Shown: positions 36,584 through 46,324 of the stretch, in pieces | How the letters are laid out: each line of letters starts with the position of its first letter | How positions within the stretch are numbered: position 1 is the first letter of the stretch | Source: an uncultured Desulfobacterales bacterium | GTDB lineage: Bacteria; Desulfobacterota; Desulfobulbia; Desulfobulbales; Desulfocapsaceae | Assembly (NCBI GenBank): GCA_937915545.1 | Contig: CALGIJ010000025.1 | Coordinates: 62,001-126,000 of the forward strand | Length of the DNA stretch: 64,000 nt | Direction of reading: 5' to 3' | Translations under genes and position numbers: made by a program | Notes under the pieces: generated by a model | Seen by the model: the letters and a program-made list of their open reading frames with translations, nothing else | What the model was told of the DNA's origin: nothing | Databases searched by the model: none

Positions 36584-38644
36584 ATGGGAGCGCCAATCAA
36601 TTATCGCACTGTTCTCACCACATGCACCTACTGCGGCTGTGGCTGCAATTTTTTCCTGGAAGTGCTGGATGGCAAGGTCATCGGCACCATCCCCTGCAAA
36701 ACCAGCCCGGTCAACGAGGGCAAGCTGTGCATCAAGGGGTGGAACGTCCATGAGTTCGTGCAGCATGAAAAGCGGCTCAAGACCCCGCTGCTGAGGAAGA
36801 ACGGCAAGCTGGAAGAGGTCAGCTGGGACGAGGCCCTCGACTTCACCGCCACCCGTCTGCGGCAGATCAAGGAAAGCAGCGGGCCGGACAGCATTGGCTT
36901 TCTCACTTCCGCCAAGGTCACCAACGAGGAAAATTACCTCCTGCAGAAATTCGCGCGAGCGGCGGTGGGTACTAATAATATAGACCACTGCGCCCGACTC
37001 TGACACTCCTCGACTGTGGCAGGTCTTGCCGCAGCCTTCGGAAGTGGGGCGATGACCAACTCCATCGCCGAGTTCGAGGGGGCCGACTGCATCTTCATCA
37101 TCGGCTCCAATACCACCGTCGCCCACCCGCTCATCGCCACCCGCATCTACCGGGCGAAGAAAAACGGGGCGAAGATCATTGTCGCCGACCCGCGGCGGGT
37201 GCATATCTCCGAGGTCGCCGACGTCTATGTCCAGCAGAAGATGGGTACCGATGTCGCTCTGATCAACGGCATCATGAACGTCATCCTCGAGGCTGGCTGG
37301 CACGATCAGGCCTTCATCGACGAACGCACCGAAGACTTCGAAAAGTTCCGCAAGGTGGTGGCCGCCTTCCCGCCGGAAAAAGCGGCCGAGGTCTGCGGCG
37401 TCTCCGCCGACGATATCCGTGCCATCGCCGAGATCTATGGCCGAGCCGACAAAGCCTCTCTGGTCTATTGCATGGGCATCACCCAGCACACCACCGGTGT
37501 CGACAACGTCAAGTCTCTGGCCAATCTTGCCATGCTCACCGGCAACCTCGGCAAGGAGAGTTGCGGCGTCAACCCCCTGCGCGGCCAGAACAACGTGCAG
37601 GGCGCCTGCGATATGGGCGGGCTGCCCAACGTCTTCACCGCCTATCAGCCGGTGACCAGCAGCGCCGCCGCGGAGAAGTTTGCCCGTGCCTGGGGGGTGG
37701 AGTCATTGTCGACCATGGTGGGCATGACCATTCCGGCGATGCTCGAAGGGCTCGAGGGTGGGACGGTCAAGGCCATGTATGTCCTCGGGGAAAATCCGGT
37801 GGTCAGCGACCCTGACGTCAACCATGTCAAAAAGGCCCTGGAAAAAGCGGAACTCCTCGTGGTGCAGGATATCTTCCTCACCGCCACCGCCGAGCTCGCC
37901 GACGTCGTGCTGCCCGGAGTGTCGTTTGCCGAAAAGGACGGCACCTTCTCCAACACCGAGCGGCGCGTCAGCCGTGTGCGGCAGGCGGTGACGCCGGCCG
38001 GCGAGGCCCGCCAGGACTGGTGGATCATTCAGGAAATCTCCCGCCGCTTCGGCTACGCCATGGACTATGCGTCGCCCCAGGCCATCTTCGACGAGATGAC
38101 CACGCTGACCCCGTCCTATGGCGGCATGACCTATGAGCGTCTCGAAGGGGATGGCTTGCAGTGGCCCTGCCCGACCAGCGACCACCCCGGCACGAGGTTT
38201 CTCCACAAAGACAAGGTGGCGCGGGGCAAGGGACTGTTCCATGCCATCGCCTATCAGCCGCCGGCGGAGGTGGTCGATGCCGAGTATCCCCTGTGGCTCT
38301 CCACCGGGCGGGTCTTCGCCCACTACCACACCGGCACGATGACGAGAAACTCGCCGACCCTTGACGCCGAGATCGAGGAAGGATTCCTCGAACTCAGCGC
38401 CGAGGATGCCACGCAGCTGGGCATCGCCGATGGCGAGTGGGTGACGCTCTCTTCACGTCGCGGCAGCATCGAGGTGCGGGCCATGGTCACCAAACGGATC
38501 TCCGTCGGCTCGGTGTTCATGCCCTTCCACTTCATCGAGAGCTGTGCCAATGTGGTGACCAACCCGGCCCACGACCCGATCTGCAAGATTCCCGAGTTGA
38601 AGGTGTGTGCGGTGCGGGTCGAAAAAAGCGCCCGGACCAGCTGA
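36584..38644 (+). CDS. fdhA: Formate dehydrogenase catalytic subunit, short form, selenoprotein (Sec140)
   Basis: A 686-residue Mo/W-bis-MGD enzyme read through TGA at 37001-37003. It starts with a [4Fe-4S] motif (CTYCGCGCNFF and later GKLCIKGW), has DHCARL-U-HSSTVAGL with Sec140 as the metal ligand, and ends with a molybdopterin dinucleotide-binding domain. Its length is like E. coli FdhF, without the N-terminal NuoG-like ferredoxin extension. It interconverts formate and CO2. Genomic context (HdrA, MvhD, FrhB-like) suggests that electrons go to the Hdr flavin complex rather than directly to NAD. Confidence 0.96.
37014..37034 (+). promoter_or_regulatory. Bacterial SECIS hairpin (first fdhA)
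   Basis: CTGTGGCA and TGCCGCAG form an 8-bp stem with one G-U pair around the loop GGTCT. The loop starts 18 bases after the TGA. The GGUCU loop is that of the E. coli fdhF SECIS. Confidence 0.85.
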
Positions 38645-38661
38645 GCCTGACCCAGCAGAGC

Positions 38662-38720
38662 AGAAGAAACGACAAAACCCCTCCCGGCGTGCTGCCGGGA
38701 GGGGTTTTGTCGTTTCTTCT
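38662..38720. terminator. Very strong bidirectional terminator
   Basis: A perfect 27-bp inverted repeat (38662-38688 and 38694-38720) with a 5-base loop; the inner stem is GC-rich and the outer part gives T-rich tails on both strands. It separates fdhA from the convergent rubrerythrin-like gene. Confidence 0.9.
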
Positions 38721-38758
38721 TTTCGTTTCAGTTTTGACCGCCTGCAGGCGGGAGCGGC

Positions 38759-39241
38759 TCAGCCACCCCAGGGCATCTGCGTGTATTCCTGGAAAATGCG
38801 GTCATGCAGCTCCTTGAAAAAGGCTTCATGGCCACGTTCCCAGCGGGCCAGTTGCGCCAGGGCGGCCTTGTCGCGCCCCTCGGTCTTGGCCGCTGCCTGT
38901 TCGTAGAACTCCGAAAGGTCCCGCTCGATGAGAAAGGCGGTGCGCAGCACGGCGACATCGGGGATCATCGACTCGATCAGGGTCTGGTCGAGGAACTCCT
39001 TGCGGGCCCGCTCCTCGAACCAGCCATCTCCCTGCAGGTCGGCAGCGCTGCTGTCGGCGGCATCCTGCTGGTTGTTGATGAGGTTCTTGATAAAGGTGAT
39101 ATGGCGCAGTTCCTCTTCGGCGAGCTTGGCGAAGACCTGGGCCGCTGCGGCGTGGGAGGCTTTGGCGGCGTTGTCGCTGAAAAAGCGATATCCTTCTTCT
39201 TCCCTCTGCAGGGCGTATTCGTAGATTTTCTGGACGTTCAT
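38759..39241 (-). CDS. Ferritin-like (rubrerythrin-family) protein
   Basis: A 160-residue four-helix protein with diiron-type motifs EEEGYRFF, EEELRHITF, ERDLSEFYEQ and ERGHEAFF. It lacks the C-terminal rubredoxin domain of classical rubrerythrin. The family acts in peroxide or iron handling in anaerobes. It stands alone between a terminator and the NuoE-like gene. Confidence 0.85.
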   Translation of the reverse strand: MNVQKIYEYALQREEEGYRFFSDNAAKASHAAAAQVFAKLAEEELRHITFIKNLINNQQDAADSSAADLQGDGWFEERARKEFLDQTLIESMIPDVAVLRTAFLIERDLSEFYEQAAAKTEGRDKAALAQLARWERGHEAFFKELHDRIFQEYTQMPWGG

Positions 39242-39346
39242 GCACTCCCTCCGCTGGTGTTGGTGGTCTCTTGAAATATCATCATCGGAAGGTATCGCAT
39301 TTTCATGGGAACATCTAGGGGTATTTGCACGAAATGAGAAGGTTTG

Positions 39347-39826
39347 TCAGGCAACGACCTCTTCCCGGAAGGTCTTGAGGTTTTTTACCATCTTGTCGCC
39401 ACTCTGTTTGCCGAAGACCTTGTCGTTGACGATCACCACCGGGGCGATGCTGCAGGCCCCGACGCAATTGACGTTTTCCATGGTGAAGAGCATATCGCGG
39501 GTGGTCATGTCCTCGCCCTTCAGCTTGAGTTCTTCCTTGAGCTTGGAGATGACCTTGGGCGCCCCCTTGACATGGCAGACCGTGCCGCAGCAGACGGTGA
39601 CGATGTTCTTGCCGCGCGGGGTGAGGTGAAACTGCCCGTAAAATGTCACGACTCCGTAAAATTTCGACACCGGAACCGACATCTTCCTGGCAAACCACTG
39701 TACAGCCTCCTTGTCGACATAGCCGAAGGTGTTCTGGATCTGCTGGAGGATGGCGATGATGTTGTCGTCGTTCGCCATTGCCTGGTCGTAAAGGGCCTTC
39801 AGTTGTGTTTCCTGATGCGGGTTCAT
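39347..39826 (-). CDS. NuoE-like thioredoxin-fold [2Fe-2S] subunit
   Basis: A 159-residue protein of the NADH dehydrogenase 24-kDa (NuoE/HydC) family. Cluster cysteines are seen in TVCCGTVCHVKG and NCVGACSIAP. The NuoF-like partner and the second formate dehydrogenase are encoded 4.7 kb away on the other strand, and I infer that it belongs to that complex. It starts with gaagatc-type purines before the ATG at 39826. Confidence 0.92.
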   Translation of the reverse strand: MNPHQETQLKALYDQAMANDDNIIAILQQIQNTFGYVDKEAVQWFARKMSVPVSKFYGVVTFYGQFHLTPRGKNIVTVCCGTVCHVKGAPKVISKLKEELKLKGEDMTTRDMLFTMENVNCVGACSIAPVVIVNDKVFGKQSGDKMVKNLKTFREEVVA

Positions 39827-40314
39827 GATCTTCTCCTGCGGTGTGTCATGATGTGGTCAGCGATCGTCGGACATACAGCGCAGAGCGCTCTGGCGAGACG
39901 GCGGTCTGCTCAGCCAGGCGCCATTCTGCTGCGGAAAGCGGTGTGGCGGGGGAGGCCATGGCTGAACCTCTGCCTCGGCTGTTGCCCGGGTCTGTGCTGG
40001 CGAACTGCTGCCCGGGCCCCCTGTGCATATACCACAGAGTGGCTCTCTGTTGGTAGTCTAGCAAGTCGTCTCGCACGTGTCACGAAGTAATATCACGGTG
40101 TGGTGTTTTACTGATCTGAAAACAGATCAGCGACTTGTATTTCTGAGCTTTCTTCCTCTATACTGCAGGGAGCGCCGCAATTTTCCGCAATTCCGCCTGA
40201 ACTTGGCCACAGCCTGGAATGGGAGACCTCGCCGCATGTCATGGTTTCGGCCAGGTCCGCCCGAGGCGGAGAGGACCCGGGAGTGTACTCGACAACTCAA
40301 CAGGAGGAGGAATC
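39827..40314. other. Divergent intergenic region before the chemotaxis receptor
   Basis: It must hold the promoter of the NuoE-like gene (minus strand) and holds a clear candidate promoter and a palindrome for the chemotaxis gene (listed separately). No coding sequence is convincing in the first 280 bases. Confidence 0.45.
40112..40165 (+). promoter_or_regulatory. Candidate promoter with adjacent palindrome for the chemotaxis receptor
   Basis: TTGTAT (40136-40141) and TATACT (40160-40165) are 18 bases apart. The palindrome CTGATCTG-aaaa-CAGATCAG (40112-40131) ends 4 bases before the -35 and could be an operator. Confidence 0.45.
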
Positions 40315-42036
40315 ATGCTGGGACGATTTTCGGTAAGGGGCAGGATGCTGCTGATCATTGCCGCCATTCTCGTGCTGTTTGCGGTCATGGTCTTCTTCAG
40401 CCTGAGCAGCGGCAACCGCATCCGCGACCTCGGGGTGGCCAAGACCGGGGCGATCATGCTCGACGATCAAAAGGCCAAGCTGCAGGTGGCCAGCCATTCC
40501 CTGGCCCTGGCCATCGGCAAGGCCATCGAGAAGCTCGACAGCCACGAGAAAAAGGTGGAAATGATCCGCCTCATGGTCGACGATATCCGCTTCGAGGGGG
40601 ATAAGTCGGGATACTATTTCGTCTATCAGGGCACGGTCAATGTCGCCCTGCCGCCGAAAAAAGAGTCCCAGGGCCAGGATCTTGGTGAAACCAAGGACAA
40701 GAATGGCGTTTACCTGGTGCGGGAACTCCAGGCCAGAGCCAAGGCCGGCGGCGGTTTTGTCGAATACATCTGGCCTAAGCCCGGTTCGGCCGACACCCCC
40801 AAGCTGAGCTATTCGGAGATGATTCCCGGCACCGACATGTGGCTTGGCACCGGCGTCTATCTCGACAACATTGCCTCCTTCCAGGCAGCCATGGAGAAGG
40901 ATCTCGACGCCGGGGTACGGGCCAACCTCACCACCATGCTGCTCATCTCCGGGCTGATCTTCATCGGGATCATCTCTCTCTGCCTGCTGATCGTCACCGG
41001 GCTGGTGCGCACCCTGAAGGTGATGATCGGCAACTTCAAGGATATCGCCGAAGGGGAGGGCGATCTCACCCGCAGGGTGGCCATCGACTCCAAGGATGAG
41101 ATCGGCGAGCTGGCCGGCTGGTTCAACATCTTTCTCGAAAAGCTGCAGGGGATCGTCAAGACCATCTCCGGTCATACCGCATCCCTCGGCCATGAGGCCG
41201 GCAACCTCAAGCACATCGCCTCGAGCCTTTCACAAAACGCCCAGGACACGGCGGCCCGTTCCAACACTTTGGCCACCGCCGCCGAAGAGATGAGCGCCAA
41301 CCTCAATACCGTCGCCTCGGCCATGGAGGAGTCCACCACCAATACCTCGATGGTCGCTGGGGCCGCCGAGGAGATGACCGCCACCATCAACGAGATCGCC
41401 CGCAATTCCACCGAGGCGAGCCAGATTTCCGAGAAGGCGGTGCGTCAAGCCGAGGCCACCTCGACGCGCATCGCCAGGCTGGGCCTCTCGGCCGACGCCA
41501 TCAGCAAGGTTACCGAGACGATTACCGAGATCAGCGAACAGACCAATCTGCTGGCCTTGAACGCCACCATCGAGGCGGCGCGCGCTGGCGAGGCCGGCAA
41601 GGGCTTTGCCGTGGTCGCCAACGAGATCAAGGAACTAGCCAAGCAGACGGCGATCGCCACCCTCGATATCAAGGGCAAGATCGACGACGTCCAGCAGACC
41701 ACCTCGGGCACCGTCGAGGATATTGCCGAGATCACCGGCATCATCAACAAGATCAACGAGATCGTCGGTACCATCACCGCCGCCGTGGGCGAGCAGTCCA
41801 AGGCCACCGAGGAGATCGCCAGCAATATCACTCAGGCGGCCACCGGCCTGGGCGAGGTCAACGAGAACGTCAGCCAGATCTCGGTGGTGGCCTCGACCAT
41901 CACCGAGGAGATCGCCCATATCAACGGCGTCTCCAGCGAGGTCTCGACGAGCAGCGCCCAAGTGGACGCCTCCAGCGGCGACCTGCAGTCTCTGGCCGGG
42001 GAGCTGGGGCGCACAGTGGCCATCTTCAAGGTGTGA
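40315..42036 (+). CDS. Methyl-accepting chemotaxis protein with single Cache domain
   Basis: A 573-residue receptor. Membrane segment 1 lies at about 10-30, then a periplasmic Cache_2-type domain with KSGYYFVYQ and WLGTGVYLDNI, and membrane segment 2 at about 205-228. A HAMP domain and a long signalling domain with the hairpin tip EISEQTNLLALNATIEAARA and GKGFAVVANEI follow. The ligand is unknown. The start has a strong aggaggagg. It is an isolated gene without other che genes. Confidence 0.95.
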   Translation: MLGRFSVRGRMLLIIAAILVLFAVMVFFSLSSGNRIRDLGVAKTGAIMLDDQKAKLQVASHSLALAIGKAIEKLDSHEKKVEMIRLMVDDIRFEGDKSGYYFVYQGTVNVALPPKKESQGQDLGETKDKNGVYLVRELQARAKAGGGFVEYIWPKPGSADTPKLSYSEMIPGTDMWLGTGVYLDNIASFQAAMEKDLDAGVRANLTTMLLISGLIFIGIISLCLLIVTGLVRTLKVMIGNFKDIAEGEGDLTRRVAIDSKDEIGELAGWFNIFLEKLQGIVKTISGHTASLGHEAGNLKHIASSLSQNAQDTAARSNTLATAAEEMSANLNTVASAMEESTTNTSMVAGAAEEMTATINEIARNSTEASQISEKAVRQAEATSTRIARLGLSADAISKVTETITEISEQTNLLALNATIEAARAGEAGKGFAVVANEIKELAKQTAIATLDIKGKIDDVQQTTSGTVEDIAEITGIINKINEIVGTITAAVGEQSKATEEIASNITQAATGLGEVNENVSQISVVASTITEEIAHINGVSSEVSTSSAQVDASSGDLQSLAGELGRTVAIFKV

Positions 42037-42107
42037 TGGAGGAGGGGACGCCTGACCGGCGCGAGGCGGTCAGGCGCTGATCGCCTGCGGCAAATGCTGG
42101 CGAGCTT

Positions 42108-42698
42108 CTATGCCACTTGCCTGGTTGCCGCGATGACGCCGCTTTCGGTGACCACCATGTCGAGCAGCTGGTCGTGGGCGGCTAGCGGCGCCCGCTCCAC
42201 CACCTGCAGGTCGAAGGCCAGGCCAATACGCAAGGCTTTCGGATTCTGGGCGAGAAAGCGGTCGTAATAGCCGCCGCCGTAGCCGAAACGGCCGCAGCGC
42301 CGGTCGAACACCGAGCCGGGGAGGAGGATGGCCTCGATCTCTTCCGCGGCCACCTGCCTGGTTTGCCAGAGGTCGGCCCGTGGTTCGGGGATGCCGCGGT
42401 AGCCAGGCACGAGGTCCGCGGCGCGGCTGGTGATGGTGATGACATCGAGCCGCTTTTCCTTGACCCTGGTCACCGGCACCGCCACCCTCCGGCCGCTGGC
42501 AAGAAGCTCGTCGATGATGGCGGTGGTGTCGACCTCGCTGCGGAAGCTGACGTAAGCAAAGATGGTTTGGCAGCCTTGCAGGGCGTCGATGCCGGCCAGG
42601 TTATGCTGGATGGCGCGTGATTTATCTAAGATTTCCGTGGGAGTGAGGGTGTCGCGGCTGGCAAGGATGCGGGCACGCAGGTCGCTGGCGTCGGTCAT
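42108..42698 (-). CDS. 5-formyltetrahydrofolate cyclo-ligase
   Basis: A 196-residue protein that converts 5-formyl-THF with ATP to 5,10-methenyl-THF. The family motifs are FAYVSFRSEVDT, LLPGSVFDRRCGRFGYGGGY and YYDRFL. It recycles a dead-end folate, useful in a cell with a heavily used folate pathway (fhs, folD, metF in this window). It follows the radical SAM gene by 18 bases on the minus strand. Confidence 0.93.
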   Translation of the reverse strand: MTDASDLRARILASRDTLTPTEILDKSRAIQHNLAGIDALQGCQTIFAYVSFRSEVDTTAIIDELLASGRRVAVPVTRVKEKRLDVITITSRAADLVPGYRGIPEPRADLWQTRQVAAEEIEAILLPGSVFDRRCGRFGYGGGYYDRFLAQNPKALRIGLAFDLQVVERAPLAAHDQLLDMVVTESGVIAATRQVA

Positions 42699-42716
42699 GG
42701 CTAGGGTCCTCGCGGG

Positions 42717-43988
42717 TTAGAGGCGTTGAATGATATAGAGGAAGGTCGGCAGGCGGCTGAGCACCTTGAGACGATTGAAGGCAAAGAGTCGGGCGCGGGA
42801 GGGCTGACCGAAGGTCAGGGGAGAGAAGTAGATCGAGCCCTTGGGCAGGGTGTGGGTCAGGCTGTCGCGGATGAGGGCGAGAATGGAGGGCAGGTGGCCT
42901 GGTGGCAGGTCATCCTCCATGATGAAGTTGGCGGTCACCTCGACATTCTGGCAGCGGCGGTTGATGTCCAGCATGCGCTGGAAGGCCTGGTGCACGAGTG
43001 CGGCGGTGATCGGCTTGCCGAGCTGTTGCAGGCTGGCCTGGTCCGCCGACTCGAGGCCGATGTTGATGTAATAGCGGCCCGGCAGACGCTGGAGCTCGCT
43101 GAAAAGGCTGTCCGGGGCTGCCAGCAGCGACACCGCCGAGCCGAACATGAAGGTGCAGTGTTCGCTGATGTTGGCCTGTGCAAGGCGCAGGTGCCGCCAG
43201 GCTTCTTCCAGGGTGGCGACAATGGTCGATTGGCCGGCCTGCAGGGCGTCGTGCTCGCCGAGGAAGAGGGCGTTGTAGTTCTCCATATCGTCATCGTACC
43301 ACCTGGCCAGGTGGTGCAGCTGGCGGGAAATCTCCTCCTGCGGCAGCACCGTGAACGGCTGGGTGTTTTTCACCTTGCAGAACCTGCACTTATGCAGGCA
43401 TCCCCGTGACAGCGTCACCGGGATGAGGTTGTAATCGACATGGCGGGCGTCGGGCGGCAGGACCGAAACCGGACCGCCGATGATGCGGTGCAGTTCCTCG
43501 GCCCGCTGCGCCAGGCGTTGCGGAGTGTTGCCGAGGGCCCTCTCGAAAAACTGCCGGTGGTCGCTGGACAGGGCGGCCAGCCTTCCTGCCGCCTCCTCGA
43601 CCATGCCGTACCAGGACCGGGTCAGCTCTGCCACCGCTTCGTCGGCAAAGGGGTTGCCACCGAGCAGGTTGTTGGTGGGGTAGGTGAAATTGGGCAGATA
43701 ATATTCGCCAATGGCCTCGAAGACCCCAGTATAGCCGCCATTGGAGTAGTAAACCCAGTCGTTGTTCACCGTCCTCTTCAGCCACTCGTTGGGGTGTGGC
43801 CAGAGGCTGCCGCGCCCCTTGGCGCGGAGGATCTCGCCGTTGAGGTTGAAGTGCAGCACTGCCTCGTCGCAGACCAATTCATTGAAGACGCCGCAGGGCA
43901 AGGGGTAACTGAGCTTGCGGTACTGGCCGCTGCCGTGCTTGCGGAGGGTGATGCGGCTGGGAGGGTTGGCGAGCAGAGGGGCGGTCAT
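42717..43988 (-). CDS. Radical SAM protein
   Basis: A 423-residue protein from the ATG at 43988; the frame is open further upstream but without family-like sequence. The radical SAM cluster motif CLHKCRFC (C-x3-C-x2-C) lies near residue 200, with later barrel segments YYINIGLESADQASLQQLGK and ITAALVHQAFQRML resembling HemN/Elp3-type barrels. The N-terminal 190 residues are not recognised. Substrate unknown. It is probably co-transcribed with the cyclo-ligase. Confidence 0.8.
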   Translation of the reverse strand: MTAPLLANPPSRITLRKHGSGQYRKLSYPLPCGVFNELVCDEAVLHFNLNGEILRAKGRGSLWPHPNEWLKRTVNNDWVYYSNGGYTGVFEAIGEYYLPNFTYPTNNLLGGNPFADEAVAELTRSWYGMVEEAAGRLAALSSDHRQFFERALGNTPQRLAQRAEELHRIIGGPVSVLPPDARHVDYNLIPVTLSRGCLHKCRFCKVKNTQPFTVLPQEEISRQLHHLARWYDDDMENYNALFLGEHDALQAGQSTIVATLEEAWRHLRLAQANISEHCTFMFGSAVSLLAAPDSLFSELQRLPGRYYINIGLESADQASLQQLGKPITAALVHQAFQRMLDINRRCQNVEVTANFIMEDDLPPGHLPSILALIRDSLTHTLPKGSIYFSPLTFGQPSRARLFAFNRLKVLSRLPTFLYIIQRL

Positions 43989-44537
43989 GGCTGACAAAAC
44001 GCAGGGCTGCGGGGGCTGAGGGATGTCGCGCAAGGTGTTCTGCGGCAGGGTTCGCCCTTGATAGATACAGGAGAGTACCGCCTTTGTCAAACCGATTGCA
44101 ACGCTGCCTAAGCCCGTGGGGGAATGATGCTTTTCGCAGCCACGACGGCCTGGGTTATCAGGGGAAATCTCGCCCCCTGTACGCTCAGGTCGGGGAGAGC
44201 GATGCCGGCCTGAGAGTCACTGACATGGCGGGGAGGAGAACGTTTTCCCAGGCAGCAGTGACGCTGCCACCCGCATTTCCAGTCGGAATTGCCCCCCTTG
44301 CGCAGCCACCAAGCTGCACCTGCCTGGCTGAGCCCTGACATTGGCCCGCCCCTCCCTTGGCGGTGGGTCCTTCTGCCCCATATCATCCGCGCTGGCCTCG
44401 GCCATCAGAGCTTTAGGATTGCCACGTTGTGGTATTGACGATATACTGTTTAAGGAGGGGGTCAGCTTGGGCATGGTTGATTTTGCACTGTTGTCAAGGC
44501 TGGCGCCACTGCCCCTTTTGCGATTGTGAGGTAATCA
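43989..44537. other. Divergent intergenic region before the NuoF-like gene
   Basis: About 550 bases. The part near 44419-44447 holds a good promoter candidate for the downstream operon. The rest shows no conserved-looking ORF, RNA gene or repeat. Confidence 0.5.
44419..44447 (+). promoter_or_regulatory. Candidate sigma-70-like promoter of the NuoF/FdhA operon
   Basis: TTGCCA and TATACT with an ideal 17-base spacer, about 90 bases before the NuoF-like start. Confidence 0.55.
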
Positions 44538-46319
44538 ATGAACGAGGAAATCGTCGTCAACGTCTGCATGGGCACCGGAGGCATCGCCGCCGGCGGTGAG
44601 CAGGTGATGGCCGCCTTTCGCCGCGAGTTCGCCGAAGCCGGCATCTCCGGCGCCCGGGTAGGCGAGAACTGCCGGCTGCACAAGGTCGGCTGCCGAGGCT
44701 TCTGCGCCCGAGACGTGTTGGTCGATGTCGCCGTCGGCGGCCAGGCGTCCACCTATCAGTATATTCAGGCGGAGATGGTCCCGCGCCTGGTGCGCGAGCA
44801 CGTCCTCGGCGGCAGGCCGGTGGCCGAATGGCTGGTGGGCGAGGATTACCACACCTTCCATGACAACCAGTGCAAGCGCATCCTCGGCGATCTCGGCAGA
44901 ATCGACCCAGAAGATATCGATGAGTACCTCGCTGCGGATGGCTACCAGGCAGCGGAAAAGGCGTTGACGACACTGAGCCCGGCAGAAGTCATCGAGATAA
45001 TCAAGGAATCCGGCTTGCGCGGTCGTGGCGGCGGCGGTTTTCCCACCGGAGTCAAGTGGCAGTTCTGCGCCGCCGCCGGGGATGGCCAGCGCTATATCAT
45101 CTGCAATGCCGACGAGGGCGATCCCGGGGCCTTCATGGACCGCTCGATCATCGAAGGCAACCCCCATGCGGTGCTCGAGGGGATGATCATCGGCGCCTAT
45201 GCCATTGGCGCCACCCTCGGCTATGTCTATATCCGCGCCGAATACCCGCTGGCAGTGGAGCGCCTGCGCTGCGCCCTGCGCCAGGCTGAGGAGCGAGGCT
45301 ATCTCGGCGAAAACCTCTTCGGTGGCCAGTTCGCCCTGCGCATCAAGGTCAAGCTCGGTGCCGGCGCCTTTGTCTGCGGCGAGGAGACGGCGCTCATCGC
45401 CTCCATCGAAGGCGAGCGCGGCATGCCACGGGCCAAGCCGCCTTTCCCGGCGCAGCAAGGCCTGTGGGGGAAGCCGACGGTGATCAACAATGTCGAGACC
45501 CTGGCCAATGTGCCGCCCATTATTCGGCACGGGGCAGCGTGGTATGCCGCCGTCGGCTCGGGGAAGAGCAAGGGCACCAAGGTCATCGCCCTTACCGGCA
45601 AGATCAGGAACACCGGGCTTATCGAGATCCCCATGGGCATGCCGCTCAAGGACATCATCTACAAGATCGGCGGCGGCATCGAGGGCGACCGGCTGTTCAA
45701 GGCGGTGCAGACCGGCGGGCCCTCCGGGGGCTGCATCCCGCAGCAGCACATCGACCTGGCGGTAGACTACGAAAACCTCGCCGCGGTGGGGTCGATGATG
45801 GGCTCGGGCGGCATGGTGGTCCTCGACGAGAGCGACTGCATGGTCAATATCGCCAAATTCTTCCTGCAATTCACCCAGGCCGAGTCCTGCGGCAAGTGCG
45901 TGCCCTGCCGTATCGGCACGAAACGGCTGCTCGAGATCCTCACCCGTATCACCGAGGGCCAGGGTCGCGAAGGCGACATTGAGCTTTTGCAGAGCCTGGC
46001 CGAGGATGTGCGCGATTCGAGCCTCTGCGGCCTGGGCATGTCGGCGCCCAACCCGGTGCTCAGCACCCTGCGCTATTTTCGCCACGAGTACGAGGCGCAC
46101 ATCAAGCAGCGCAAGTGTCCGGCCAAGGTCTGCAACCATCTGCTGACCTTCTTCATCCGCCCGGACAGCTGCGTCGGCTGCACCATGTGCGCCAGGGCCT
46201 GTTCGGTCAAGGCCATCAGCGGTGAAAGCAAGCAGCCGCACCACATCGACCAGAAGCTCTGCATCCGCTGCGGCTCGTGTTTCGACGTCTGCAAGTTCAA
46301 CGCTGTTCTCAAGGAGTAG
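44538..46319 (+). CDS. NuoF/HydB-like FMN and NAD(H)-binding subunit
   Basis: A 593-residue protein. An N-terminal thioredoxin-like [2Fe-2S] domain has NVCMGTGG, GENCRLHKVGCRGFC. The NADH/FMN domain has GLRGRGGGGFPTGVKW and NADEGDPGAFMDRS. An SLBB domain, the N3-type cluster ESCGKCVPCRIGTK with SLCGLG, and two C-terminal [4Fe-4S] motifs, CVGCTMCARAC and CIRCGSCFDVC, follow. It oxidises or reduces NAD(H). Next to fdhA2 it forms an NAD-dependent, possibly ferredoxin-bifurcating, formate dehydrogenase as in HydABC/Fdh complexes. Confidence 0.93.
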   Translation: MNEEIVVNVCMGTGGIAAGGEQVMAAFRREFAEAGISGARVGENCRLHKVGCRGFCARDVLVDVAVGGQASTYQYIQAEMVPRLVREHVLGGRPVAEWLVGEDYHTFHDNQCKRILGDLGRIDPEDIDEYLAADGYQAAEKALTTLSPAEVIEIIKESGLRGRGGGGFPTGVKWQFCAAAGDGQRYIICNADEGDPGAFMDRSIIEGNPHAVLEGMIIGAYAIGATLGYVYIRAEYPLAVERLRCALRQAEERGYLGENLFGGQFALRIKVKLGAGAFVCGEETALIASIEGERGMPRAKPPFPAQQGLWGKPTVINNVETLANVPPIIRHGAAWYAAVGSGKSKGTKVIALTGKIRNTGLIEIPMGMPLKDIIYKIGGGIEGDRLFKAVQTGGPSGGCIPQQHIDLAVDYENLAAVGSMMGSGGMVVLDESDCMVNIAKFFLQFTQAESCGKCVPCRIGTKRLLEILTRITEGQGREGDIELLQSLAEDVRDSSLCGLGMSAPNPVLSTLRYFRHEYEAHIKQRKCPAKVCNHLLTFFIRPDSCVGCTMCARACSVKAISGESKQPHHIDQKLCIRCGSCFDVCKFNAVLKE

Positions 46320-46324
46320 TTCTC

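Noticed and set aside
44467..44529. Short leader ORF (18-20 codons, MVDFALLSRLAPLPLLRL) before the NuoF-like gene
   Set aside because: Its ribosome binding site would lie at the very start of the transcript predicted from the promoter at 44419-44447, and it holds no regulatory codon run. Not enough to call.
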